64,000 nt of DNA, taken from an uncultured bacterium. Lineage in GTDB: Bacteria; Cyanobacteriota; Vampirovibrionia; Gastranaerophilales; Gastranaerophilaceae. A model generated the notes under the pieces. The model had not been told where the DNA came from. It made no database searches and was given only the letters and a program-made list of their open reading frames with translations. The first letter of the stretch is position 1; each line of letters starts with the position of its first letter. Below, one piece after another: positions 1 through 7,380 of the stretch. The stretch is taken from contig CADAYE010000012.1 in the NCBI GenBank assembly GCA_902792085.1, positions 1 through 64,000 on the forward strand, given 5' to 3'. Made by a program: the position numbers and the translations under genes.

Positions 1-243
1 GGGATAAAAATACATATCAGATGTTTCAATACTTCTAAAACCTTTAATAGAAGAGCCATCAAGCATTATTTCATTATTCATTGCACTTTCCAATTGCTCA
101 GATGGAATTGATAAGTTTTTCATTGTTCCGTTTATATCGCAAAATTCAAGTTTTATAAATTCAATGTTATTTTCTTCAACAATTCTTTTAATTTCTTCTT
201 TAGTCAGTGTCTTTTTGTAATCAATAATACATGCTGTACTCAT
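1..243 (-). CDS. glnA: Glutamine synthetase, N-terminal part (runs off window)
   Basis: The first 81 codons of a type I glutamine synthetase (ATP-dependent ligation of ammonia to glutamate) read leftwards from an ATG at 243-241. Translation shows the beta-grasp N-terminal domain: a KLEFCDINGT stretch, then IMLDGSSIKGF and ETSDMYFYP, which are family hallmarks. The catalytic domain lies outside the window. An AGGAG ribosome site sits 7 nt upstream, and a good promoter lies at 271-300. The Mu-like module upstream is on the same strand, so glnA may receive read-through from it. Identification is from recognisable motifs only. Confidence 0.9.
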   Translation of the reverse strand, partial: MSTACIIDYKKTLTKEEIKRIVEENNIEFIKLEFCDINGTMKNLSIPSEQLESAMNNEIMLDGSSIKGFRSIETSDMYFYP

Positions 244-270
244 AATATTTTCTCCTTTATCATGAGTTAA

Positions 271-300
271 ATTATATATTGATATATTTTTAAAAGTCAA
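271..300 (-). promoter_or_regulatory. Probable sigma70-type promoter of glnA
   Basis: On the minus strand TTGACT (300-295) and TATAAT (276-271) are separated by 18 nt, about 28 nt ahead of the glnA start. The rest of 301-492 is very AT-rich and shows nothing else convincing; no clear transposon end was found there. Confidence 0.7.
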
Positions 301-492
301 AAACCATAGGAATTACACGAATTGTAAAGTTTTATAAAATTAATAAAAATTTTCGAATTATATAATTTATTTAATTTGTTTTGGGTAAATTTTTAGTCTT
401 TTTTATATATTTTGAAAATTTTGACAAAAATTTATAAAATTTCTGCAAATTTTATAGCTTCTTTACGTTTCTTAATGTTAATAATTTGTTTG

Positions 493-900
493 TTATTCCA
501 TTCCCAAAATTTCTCTTTCAATTTGTCTAACAATATCCGGAGTTAAGCCTTTCTTTTCAGTTTTTTGTTCCGATTGCAGAGATTCCGTATATTGTTTTAC
601 AAGCGGAATGTTTTTCAGAATATTTATCAATGAATAAATTTCCGGTGGTGGTGTTTTTTGATTGTTATCAATATCCGCAGAAATTTTATTCATCATTTTT
701 CTTGCAAATTCCAAAAGTTCTTCACTAAATTTATCTTTATTGTGTTCCGCATCAAACCGCTTTTTATCCCAGTTGTATTCCTTTTTCCAATAAAAAAGTA
801 TCCTGCGGGAAAGTCCGAGTTCCATTCCAATCTCCGCCAGAAATTTTTTATCGTATATGTACATGCGTTCGGCTTGTGCCAGTTGGTTGTATTTTGTCAT
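493..900 (-). CDS. Phage-type HTH protein (DUF1804/terminase small subunit-like)
   Basis: A 135-aa soluble protein and the last gene of the Mu-like module, starting 2 nt after the preceding gene. Residues about 10-50 form a helix-turn-helix with the pattern YIYDKKFLAEIGMELGLS followed by WKKEYNWDKKR, the layout of small terminase or DUF1804 proteins of Mu-like phages. The C-terminal half is charged and helical. The HTH suggests DNA binding, perhaps of element ends or target DNA. No phage packaging or structural genes are visible nearby, so a packaging role is doubtful. The exact role is unknown. Confidence 0.6.
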   Translation of the reverse strand: MTKYNQLAQAERMYIYDKKFLAEIGMELGLSRRILFYWKKEYNWDKKRFDAEHNKDKFSEELLEFARKMMNKISADIDNNQKTPPPEIYSLINILKNIPLVKQYTESLQSEQKTEKKGLTPDIVRQIEREILGME

Positions 901-902
901 AG

Positions 903-1457
903 TTATGCCTCCATAATAATTCTATCTAATGTAAAATTTGTCTTATCAGATAATCTCCGAACCTGAAAATTACAAGTTCTATCAATTATTCCGAGATTTT
1001 GAAAATATTTAATCATCTGATTTAGAAGTGCTAATGTGTTTTTCAAAACTTTTGGTGGTAAATTTCTACTTTTACAAAAATAATAAAATTCATGAATATC
1101 GTTACAAGTAATATCATTTAAATTTTTATTTTTGAAAAATGGAGAAATATAGTATTTTAACATTCTGCGATATCTCCTGTAAGTATTATATTTACAATTG
1201 TTTTTGACATAATTTTCCAAAAAATAATCAATCGCAGCATCAATTGTAATAATCTGATAATTTGTGGTTTGTTTTGTGCAAATAATATATTCTTGCCTTG
1301 GCTTTTCTTCCTGATATTTATACAAACCCTGTTCAAATACCAATTTATTCTCGTTCAAAAGGCGTTCAAGTTGTGTTTTACAATCACATTCAGCTATCAT
1401 TTCAATTTCATCTAAGGTAAATTCTTTTAAGTGTTTGGCGAGCTTTTCTATGTTCAT
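903..1457 (-). CDS. SAM-like core-binding domain protein of the Mu-like module (no catalytic domain)
   Basis: A 184-aa protein overlapping the upstream ATPase gene by 4 nt (ATGA), implying translational coupling. Residues about 70-165 resemble the N-terminal SAM-like (core-binding) domain of tyrosine recombinases: a TIDAAIDYFLENYV helix, TYRRYRRMLKYYISPFF, a central LNDITCNDIHEFYYF, then a helix ending in MIKYFQNLGII. The C-terminal catalytic domain with its R-H-R-Y residues is absent and the gene ends cleanly. It is therefore probably an accessory DNA-binding or adaptor protein rather than a recombinase. The function is inferred and the family is not recognised with certainty. Confidence 0.5.
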   Translation of the reverse strand: MNIEKLAKHLKEFTLDEIEMIAECDCKTQLERLLNENKLVFEQGLYKYQEEKPRQEYIICTKQTTNYQIITIDAAIDYFLENYVKNNCKYNTYRRYRRMLKYYISPFFKNKNLNDITCNDIHEFYYFCKSRNLPPKVLKNTLALLNQMIKYFQNLGIIDRTCNFQVRRLSDKTNFTLDRIIMEA

Positions 1458-2134
1458 ATAATCTGCTCCATAATTTCTTTTGTAATTTCGGTTAAATTAT
1501 TGTCTTTGGCAAATGTTTCCATTTGATTTATAAGCTGAACAATTTGCCTAAATCTATTAAATTTTGAGTGGATATACTCAACAGTATCGGGTGTAAATGG
1601 TATTTCGGATAATTGGCTTATAATTTGTCTAATATCATTTACTCCAAAAGTTTCAAATTTTAAAATCTCTGAAAATCTGTCATAAAGGTGTCTGTACCTT
1701 TCGAGCTTTCTGTGTGCCAAGCCCATTCCGATAAAAATTATCGGACAGTTGGTTTCATCGTGGATATCTCGCAAAGTTTCAATGGTTTTGTAATTATTCA
1801 TAAGGTAGTCAATCTCGTCAATAAAAATGACTTGCGGATTTTGTTTCAGCTTTTTTACAACGATATTAAAGTTATCCGAAGTCAAAAATCTCGGTATTTC
1901 ATCAAGCTCTTTAACCATTTCTTCAAGCAGCCATCTGCCTGTCATAAGATTTGATGCTCTTAAATAAATCCCGTCATATTTGCACGTAAGCCATAAAGCA
2001 GTCTGTGATTTTCCAAGTCCCGGCTCACCATAAACCAATCCCATTTTTGGAATATTTTTTGGTTTGTTTATCAGATTTTCAACAAGTCCGATAAAGTTTT
2101 TGACGTTCTGAGTTTTCACAAAAATCTTATTCAT
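1454..2134 (-). CDS. MuB/TniB/IstB-like AAA+ ATPase, transposition target selector
   Basis: A 226-aa AAA+ ATPase with Walker A GEPGLGKS at residues 36-43 and Walker B IFIDEID at about 103-109. In Mu, Tn5053 and IS21 systems this partner binds target DNA in an ATP-dependent way and activates the DDE transposase. At 226 aa it is shorter than MuB (about 310 aa), so the N-terminal DNA-binding HTH domain appears missing. It overlaps the transposase gene by 8 nt and the next gene by 4 nt, so the module is one tightly coupled operon. Confidence 0.85.
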   Translation of the reverse strand: MNKIFVKTQNVKNFIGLVENLINKPKNIPKMGLVYGEPGLGKSQTALWLTCKYDGIYLRASNLMTGRWLLEEMVKELDEIPRFLTSDNFNIVVKKLKQNPQVIFIDEIDYLMNNYKTIETLRDIHDETNCPIIFIGMGLAHRKLERYRHLYDRFSEILKFETFGVNDIRQIISQLSEIPFTPDTVEYIHSKFNRFRQIVQLINQMETFAKDNNLTEITKEIMEQII

Positions 2135-3833
2135 AAAGCAATTTATACTCCTTTGTATTTTTAAATTCCGTTATCCAAGAATTATTCGGATCGTTTTTTA
2201 TCAGGTACTCATATTTTTCTGAATTATTTTTGAACAGCATTTGAACCCTTTTTGAATCCGTTTTGAACGGGGTTTGAAGGGGTAAATGAGAAATAGCTTG
2301 TTCTACTTGGGTTTCAAGCAATTTTATATCCTCACATTGAAGATATTTTTTGACAGATTCTACAGTTTTCTTTTTTAGCTGGCGCTGCTTTACAATTTTT
2401 TGTTTGTAATCTTCATAATCTTTGACATCACCAAGTAATTTTGCCATCGGGTGCGTTTCTGATACTCTTTCTGCGGTGCATAAATATTCGCCTTTAGGGG
2501 TGTAAACTTTAATGCTAGTCAGGTCAAAAAGGTTGTATTTTATAAGAACTTTGCTCTTAAAACCGTATAATCTTTCATCAAAATAATCACAATTCAAAAA
2601 CCTGATACCATTCCGCTGAATTGTTTTTACTTTGGTTGCAAGCATTAAATTATCAAGAATACTAATATCAATATTTTGTCTTTTTCTTTCGGATAATACT
2701 TCTGCTATTGTTTTATCCGGAGCATTTGGACAAGGTTGAGAATTCTTAAAACTCAGCCACATATCAATCATTTTTATAGTTTCTTCAATAGTTGGAATAA
2801 AATCATTATGAAGATTCTTATGGAATTTTTCATTCCGCATCATAAAAGCAGGTTTATTATTTATTGATGAACCAATATAACTCGGTAAAAGTTTTTCAAA
2901 ACCTTCCTGAAATTCTTTGAAAAATCTTTCTATAACTTTGGCTCTTGCGTTATATGGTTGTGCAAAAACTGTTTCTATGCCGAGTTTTGAATACAACCCC
3001 TGAAATCCTAATTCAGTGAATCCTTTGTCATCGGTAAAATATTTTGCCCTGAAAGCTCTCCCGTTATCCTGATATACGACTTTAGGTATCATATCAAGAT
3101 TTATAATTGCATTCCTGAGAGCCGATGCTATACACTGCGTATTTTCTTCAAGCATAATTTCATAACCGACTAACGCTGTTGATTTCCAATCCAAAAATCC
3201 GACTAATGTTGCTCGGCAGGGTTTACCTGTGAATGGATTTATTACTTGAAACGCTAATTTATGCCCGTCGGCTACGAGAATATCCCCGACTTCTAGCAAA
3301 CTTGCATCACGTTTTATGTAGGGTTCGACTTTATCCGATAATGCTTTTTCTCCGTCACGAGATAGAATCCATTTGTCGTAATTATTATCTTTAAACCATT
3401 TTGCATATCTTCTGAATGTAATATCAGCAGGAATAAAACTTTGTCCCTGCTCTTTTAATCTGTATTTTGTTAATGCGATTGCTTTTCCGATTGAAATTCT
3501 ATTCGGGTGCAAAAGCAACCCCATAAATATTTTTATTTCTTCATCATTTAGTACAGTTCTATAATCATTAACACTACTGTATTTATATTGTGGCAAAAGT
3601 TTTGTATAATCTTCTGTTCCGTTTAGCATCGCATACCAGCGGTGCAAACTTCCACGAGATATTTCCCCTAAAATTTCAAAAAGGTGAGAATTTGAAGTAT
3701 TATGCAATTTCACAAAATCATAATCGGCTTGGAGTTTATTTTGAGATTTCTTCCTAAACTCAAGCCATTGATGAATAATGTCTAATCTTGCTAAAGCTAT
3801 TTGTTTACATTTTTCTGGAGTAAAATCTGCCAT
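2127..3833 (-). CDS. Mu-type DDE transposase (MuA-like)
   Basis: A 568-aa retroviral-integrase-fold transposase. The catalytic triad is readable: D189 in ILVADGHK, D256 in VVYQDNGRA and E302 in ARAKVIERFF. The residues before about 175 hold helical DNA-binding regions (an HTH around 50-70, RRYAKWFKD around 141-149). After the core comes a Mu-C-like beta-barrel (about 400-465) and a basic coiled tail ending in the segment expected to contact the ATPase. The start has an AAGGA site 8 nt upstream. The gene looks intact, so the element could be active. Length and layout fit MuA/TniA rather than IS21 IstA. Confidence 0.88.
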   Translation of the reverse strand: MADFTPEKCKQIALARLDIIHQWLEFRKKSQNKLQADYDFVKLHNTSNSHLFEILGEISRGSLHRWYAMLNGTEDYTKLLPQYKYSSVNDYRTVLNDEEIKIFMGLLLHPNRISIGKAIALTKYRLKEQGQSFIPADITFRRYAKWFKDNNYDKWILSRDGEKALSDKVEPYIKRDASLLEVGDILVADGHKLAFQVINPFTGKPCRATLVGFLDWKSTALVGYEIMLEENTQCIASALRNAIINLDMIPKVVYQDNGRAFRAKYFTDDKGFTELGFQGLYSKLGIETVFAQPYNARAKVIERFFKEFQEGFEKLLPSYIGSSINNKPAFMMRNEKFHKNLHNDFIPTIEETIKMIDMWLSFKNSQPCPNAPDKTIAEVLSERKRQNIDISILDNLMLATKVKTIQRNGIRFLNCDYFDERLYGFKSKVLIKYNLFDLTSIKVYTPKGEYLCTAERVSETHPMAKLLGDVKDYEDYKQKIVKQRQLKKKTVESVKKYLQCEDIKLLETQVEQAISHLPLQTPFKTDSKRVQMLFKNNSEKYEYLIKNDPNNSWITEFKNTKEYKLLYE

Positions 3834-3940
3834 GTGAGTTTTCCTTCGCTCTCACATTAATCGCTCTTGTTCGCAGAAACATCAAGTCCTAAATCTCAAT
3901 ATCAGAGACATTTAGACACATATCAGAATGGAAGATAATT

Positions 3941-4057
3941 TATTTTTGCACTATATTGCAATTTATTGCACTCCGCTTAAAGTTAAATTCCATGCTAAAT
4001 AGACCCTGAAACAAGTTCAGGGTGACAAGTTTTTGGTGCAAAATAGTGCAAAAAATA
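3941..4057. repeat. TGCA-rich inverted repeats upstream of the Mu-like operon
   Basis: The arm at 3941-3960 (TATTTTTGCACTATATTGCA) is matched in inverse orientation by 4037-4057. More TGCA(A) units lie at 3961-3972 and 4064-4071. Repeated short sites like this beside a Mu-type transposase could be transposase-binding sites at an element end or operators for the early promoter. A REP-like hairpin (gaccctgaa/ttcagggtga, about 4001-4025) sits between the arms. No matching array was found at 244-492, and no target duplication could be established. The remaining sequence to 4234 holds only repeat fragments. Confidence 0.5.
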
Positions 4058-4188
4058 GGACAAAAGTGCAAGAATAGTCCGGTAAATCTCTACACTATAA
4101 ATCTGCCTCAAATCCCCGACAATTCGGCATCATAGCCAAGAAAAACGCATCTAAACTGTCCTGAAAACCTATAGTTGAACATAATTTA

Positions 4189-4224
4189 AACGGCTGGATT
4201 GCTTCACTTCGTTCGCAATGACAG
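4189..4224. repeat. Fragment of interspersed 'cggctggattgc...gcaatgac' repeat
   Basis: This segment is nearly identical to the right half of the MITE-like element at 10904-11075 (about 11009-11043). It lacks the terminal repeats, so it looks like a decayed or truncated copy between the Mu-like region and the tRNA. Confidence 0.6.
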
Positions 4225-4234
4225 ATAACAAAAA

Positions 4235-4307
4235 AGCCGATAGCGAGACTCGAACTCGCGACCTGCTCATTACGAATGAGCTGCTCTACCAACTGAGCCA
4301 TATCGGC
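4235..4307 (-). tRNA. tRNA-Thr (anticodon CGU)
   Basis: A 73-nt cloverleaf on the minus strand. The 7-bp acceptor stem is GCCGATA/TATCGGC, the D stem GCTC/GAGC, the anticodon stem GCTCA/TGAGC with loop TTCGTAA (anticodon CGT), and the T arm GCGAG-TTCGAGT-CTCGC. CCA is not encoded. Anticodon CGU reads ACG, so this is threonine. A promoter lies at 4322-4350 and a T-run follows the gene. Confidence 0.95.
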
Positions 4308-4321
4308 TTTTCTATACTAAT

Positions 4322-4350
4322 AGTTTAACAAAATGCAAAATAAGTGTCAA
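4322..4350 (-). promoter_or_regulatory. Promoter of tRNA-Thr
   Basis: On the minus strand TTGACA (4350-4345) and TAAACT (4327-4322) are separated by 17 nt, with the tRNA 5' end 15 nt further on. Confidence 0.75.
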
Positions 4351-4352
4351 AT

Positions 4353-4380
4353 AAAAAGGCAGACATCTGTCCGCCTTTTT
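4353..4380 (-). terminator. Rho-independent terminator of the first Gly-rich gene
   Basis: A hairpin of GGCGGACAGATGTCTGCC flanked by A and T runs, about 35 nt past the stop of the gene at 4417. A sister copy lies at 5156-5183, and the similarity extends beyond the hairpin into the flanking ttagatatgtatcttg. Confidence 0.85.
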
Positions 4381-4416
4381 AGATATGTATCTTGTTTCAG
4401 GCAATTGTTTGGCACA

Positions 4417-5061
4417 CTAACTATCTGAATCTGTGTTTGCCTTTTCTTGTTTATCAAAACACTTGTTGTCTGCGTCCCATGTGTATTCATTGCCATCTGC
4501 ATCTTTCCACTTACCATCATCACTTTTTGTTAATGGTGGTTTGTGAGTTTTTGCCTTTGCTTCAGGAGTATCCGCTGTTTCAGTGGTCGTTACATCAGCA
4601 AGTTCGCTTAACTGTGTTTTTACATCATCATATTTACCGTTAGCAACAATTTTTCCATCCTTTGCTGCCGTATAAGTGCCATCTTTTTCTTGGCGTATTA
4701 CATAACCCTTTCCGCCAAAAAAGGCATTCAAGTTGTCTAAATCAGGGTTCTTTTGTTCACTTGTGCCTTGGGAAGTAGTCGCAACTTGGGCAGTATTCAA
4801 ATACGCATAAGCATTGTTATTCCAACCTAAGAAATTATTCAAACCATACATGCTACCACCAAGTCCAAACCTGCCACAACCGAACAGACTTTCATTTAAA
4901 CCGGTCATAAAGCCCCAAAATCCTGATGGGCCATTTTTTATATTAATATTTTCAGTAATGCTTACATTTCCGCCTCGCGGCATCATAAAACCGCCGCTTC
5001 GAAAACGAAAATGCTGAGGTATAAATTGATCATGTGCTCTGAAAAAATTAAAATAAGACAT
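4417..5061 (-). CDS. Gly-rich orphan protein with GPSGFWGFMTGL motif
   Basis: A 214-aa protein of unknown function. Residues about 30-80 carry an aromatic/Gly-rich segment (ITENINIKNGPSGFWGFMTGL, then FGCGRFGLGGSMYGL). Then come a QKNPDLDNLNAFF segment, a short YVIRQEKDGTYTAAKDG unit, a Thr-rich linker, and a repeat-like DGKWKDADGNEYTWD unit near the C-terminus. There is no classical signal peptide. It has a paralogue immediately upstream (5230-6275), with the C-terminal DNA far more alike than the N-terminal. A TACTTTATAT box (about 5092-5102) lies 28 nt before the start, and the SD is GGAG. It may be a structural or surface protein, but this is a guess. Confidence 0.7.
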   Translation of the reverse strand: MSYFNFFRAHDQFIPQHFRFRSGGFMMPRGGNVSITENINIKNGPSGFWGFMTGLNESLFGCGRFGLGGSMYGLNNFLGWNNNAYAYLNTAQVATTSQGTSEQKNPDLDNLNAFFGGKGYVIRQEKDGTYTAAKDGKIVANGKYDDVKTQLSELADVTTTETADTPEAKAKTHKPPLTKSDDGKWKDADGNEYTWDADNKCFDKQEKANTDSDS

Positions 5062-5091
5062 TGTTCTCTCTCCATATTACTTCTTTGTATA

Positions 5092-5102
5092 TATAAAGTA
5101 TT
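5092..5102 (-). promoter_or_regulatory. TACTTTATATA box upstream of Gly-rich gene 1
   Basis: Minus-strand TACTTTATATA ends 28 nt before the ATG at 5061. Equivalent boxes lie at similar distances before four other orphan genes in this window (5230-6275, 8833, 20324-20788, 59258-59641), so it may be a shared -10-like or regulatory element. Confidence 0.5.
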
Positions 5103-5155
5103 TTTATTATGTCTTATTTCAATAATGGAAAATTTTGTAATATTTGTTTACAAAT

Positions 5156-5183
5156 AAAAAGGCAGACTTATGTCTGCCTTTTT
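5156..5183 (-). terminator. Rho-independent terminator of the frameshifted Gly-rich gene
   Basis: GGCAGACTTATGTCTGCC hairpin with flanking A/T runs, about 47 nt past the stop at 5230. It is a near-copy of the terminator at 4353-4380. Confidence 0.85.
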
Positions 5184-5229
5184 AGATATGTATCTTGTGT
5201 CAGACAATTGCCTAACCACTGACTTTTAT

Positions 5230-6275
5230 TTAAATTGTATATTGGTCTGCTAAGCCTGCACTTTCTAATTGTGCTCGTAAATTATCCGCAAGTATTTCCT
5301 TAAAACGAGCCTCAGTTGTACCAACTATTGCATGCCAACCGTTTTGCTCTGCCTTAAATGAATGGAATTTACCTTTACTATCTGTAAACTGAATTACTGC
5401 TTCGCCTGAGAAACCTATTGTACCGCCAATAGGTGAAGTCTTTTTCCTAATATTCCACTTGATTGGAAGTTTTGTTATATGTTGATTATTTGTACTTGTG
5501 ACTGGTGAACCAGCACTATTTCCTTGTGCTCTTGTAGGCCTACGCCTTGATGTCGGTGTAGTGGTATTGTTAGTTGTAGTGGTATTGTTAGTTGTAGTGG
5601 TATTGTCAGTCGTCGTTGTTGGCGTGTCGTCTGCTGGTGTTGTTGGGTCCGCAGGTGTTTCAACTTTATCAAAACACTTGTTGTCTGCGTCCCATGTGTA
5701 TTCATTGCCATTTGTATCTTTCCACTTGCCATCATCATCCTTTGTTAATGGTGGTTTGTGAGTTTTTGCCTTTGCTTCCGGAGTGTCTGCGGATTCATCA
5801 GTTGTTGTTGCATCTGCAAGTTCGCTTAACTGTGTTTTTACATCATCATATTTACCGCTGCAACAATTTTTCCATCCTTTGCTGCCGTATAAGTGCCATC
5901 TTTTTCTTGGCGTATTACATAACCTTTTGAACCAAAAAAGGCATTCAAATTATCTAAATCCGGATTCTTTTGGTCGCCTGTACCTTGCGAAACTGCTGTC
6001 TGATGGGAATTTAGCAAACCGAAAATTCCGCCGCCCATGCCTAATCCGCCACCAAGTCCAAACATACCGCCGCCAAACAGACCTTGACTTAATCCGGTCA
6101 TAAAGCCCCAAAATCCTGACGGGCCATTTTGAATATTAACATTTTCGGTGTAAGAATAGTTTCCGCCGCCAAACATACCAATCTGTGGCATTGGTCTGTG
6201 ATAACAATTTGTTCTCAACGGACCGTTTGGCATAAATCTTAAATTAAAGGCTCTGCCCAAACCATATAAACTCAT
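5230..6275 (-). pseudogene. Frameshifted Gly-rich paralogue with Thr/Asn linker and extra C-terminal domain
   Basis: This reads in frame from ATG 6275 (SD GAGGAG 8 nt upstream; the ATG at 6281 is too close to the SD) to about 5860, where it falls out of frame. The paralogue has GTTGCTAACGGT and this copy GTTGCAGCGGT, one base shorter. With the base restored, the frame stays open to a TAA at 5230, about 349 aa. Domains are an aromatic/Gly-rich N-terminus with GPSGFWGFMTGL, the YVIRQEKDGTYTAAKDG unit, the DGKWKDTNGNEYTWD unit, a Thr/Asn linker from three 18-bp repeats, and an about 90-aa C-terminal domain absent from the neighbour. As written only a short product (about 145 aa) is made. There is no homopolymer at the site, so a simple sequencing slip is not obvious. 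Confidence 0.75.
5558..5611 (-). repeat. Three 18-bp tandem repeats encoding a Thr/Asn linker
   Basis: The unit gtagtggtattgttagtt (+ strand) occurs at 5558-5575, 5576-5593 and, with a change at its end, 5594-5611. In the restored frame it encodes NTTTTN-type units. The 18-bp period preserves frame, so copy number may vary between strains. Confidence 0.8.
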
Positions 6276-6390
6276 AAGCATGTCTCCTCTTGTATTTACT
6301 TTCGATTAAATATATAAAGTATATAAAGAGTATATAATTGCTTATATAATGAAAATTGTTTACAATTTGTTACAATAACTAAACATTAAG

Positions 6391-6546
6391 TTTAGGCAAT
6401 TATATATTATTTATCACTAAATTTTGGCAAAACGGATATCCCTAACGGGGAATCACCCACCCAAATTTCTAAATTTCACATTCTGTTCAATTTGAAATTT
6501 CTCCCTCCCTCACGAGGTGTGGTAACTCCTTTATAGTTACCTAATT
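6391..6546. mobile_element. MITE-like element, internal type A, overlapping the mrnC stop
   Basis: Terminal inverted repeats: left TTTAGGCAATTATATATTAT and right, read inward on the minus strand, TTAGGTAACTATAAAGG. The interior (ccctaacggggaatcacc and following) is almost identical to 32990-33040. There is no coding capacity. The right terminal repeat supplies the final AGG TAA codons of mrnC. Confidence 0.65.
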
Positions 6547-6896
6547 TTATTTGAGACAAAAGATAAAATAAAGTCATATCTTGGCTTATCGTTTAAATAC
6601 CACCAGCCGATTAGGGCTTCAAATGCTGTTGCCTGTCTGTACTCATGCTGAATATTTTTTCTGCCGACAGGGATGGGCAAATTTCTTGCTCTTTTAGCAA
6701 GTTCAAGTTCTTCGTCTGTTAAATTCGGCTCTATGTAATGCAATAACTCACATTGGAACTGCGTTTTGACCATTGAAGTTGTTAATTGATGCAACTTTTT
6801 TGCGTTATTGGTCATAAGAATTGTCTTTTCACGGATAAACAATTCCCACACAGCATCGCCTAAATACGCATAATTTCTTAAATTAATTTCCTGCAT
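6537..6896 (-). CDS. mrnC: Mini-ribonuclease III (23S rRNA maturation)
   Basis: A 119-aa protein consisting of an RNase III catalytic domain without a double-stranded RNA-binding domain. YLGDAVWEL (residues about 11-19) and EYRQATAFEALIGWWYL (about 85-101) are the family's metal-binding signatures. In Bacillus this enzyme trims 23S rRNA precursor ends. The C-terminus ends KIR-stop, with the AGG TAA codons lying inside the terminal repeat of a MITE, so the original 3' end may have been altered. Confidence 0.88.
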   Translation of the reverse strand: MQEINLRNYAYLGDAVWELFIREKTILMTNNAKKLHQLTTSMVKTQFQCELLHYIEPNLTDEELELAKRARNLPIPVGRKNIQHEYRQATAFEALIGWWYLNDKPRYDFILSFVSNKIR

Positions 6897-6966
6897 ATAT
6901 GAATTTTACTACAAAATAGCCTGTTGTAGTATTTAACAAGTAAAAAATTTATGAGAAGTTATTTTA

Positions 6967-7254
6967 ATGAGATATTTTTTTATTATTTTAATTTTGTTTA
7001 GTCAAATATATATCAAAGCAATTGCGGATGTAGAAAATATTGATTTTACCCCTTTATATTATAATGTATTAGACCTGAATAAAGAGCAAATTTCGCAATT
7101 TGATAATGGAAACGAGAATATATTGGATAAAAGACAAAAAGCACAGTATCGAATCTTAAAACATCTTGAAAAACACGAAAAAAAACAAAAATCGAAAGAT
7201 TATTACAAATCAAACCCGAGAATGAGTGTTTTTGGAGATTTAAAAAAGAAATAG
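6967..7254 (+). CDS. Small secreted or anchored hypothetical protein
   Basis: A 95-aa protein with an N-terminal hydrophobic stretch (residues about 3-20, FFIILILFSQIYIKAIA) likely to be a signal peptide. It is followed by a charged, lysine-rich helical region (KHLEKHEKKQKSKDYY). The family is not recognised. It stands alone, divergent from mrnC and 126 nt before miaB. Nothing indicates its function. Confidence 0.55.
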   Translation: MRYFFIILILFSQIYIKAIADVENIDFTPLYYNVLDLNKEQISQFDNGNENILDKRQKAQYRILKHLEKHEKKQKSKDYYKSNPRMSVFGDLKKK

Positions 7255-7380
7255 GGCTATGTTTATAGTAAAATGAAATTGAGTACAAACCCTCACCAGC
7301 ATTTGTACGGCTCATACTTCTCCCTGCAACTGCTCCCTTTCACAAAGGTAGAGGGGGAAGAAGTCTAAAAAAGGAAGATT

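Noticed and set aside
323-4094. Possible TG...CA ends of the Mu-like element (TGTAAAG at 323; TGTAGAG on the minus strand at 4094)
   Set aside because: The two ends match at only about 10 of 14 positions and the flanking 5-mers (cgaat, ctata) are not a target duplication.
4095-4301. 68-aa minus-strand reading frame
   Set aside because: It covers the tRNA-Thr gene and an interspersed repeat fragment, so it is not a gene.
5558-5611. Possible CRISPR-like repeat
   Set aside because: The 18-bp units are directly abutting, with no spacers, and lie in a coding frame.
5475-5738. 87-aa Gln/Thr-rich reading frame
   Set aside because: It is the wrong frame of the 3' half of the frameshifted Gly-rich gene.
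5850-5870. Programmed ribosomal frameshift
   Set aside because: No slippery heptamer or clear downstream stimulator was seen, and the paralogue has the intact frame.
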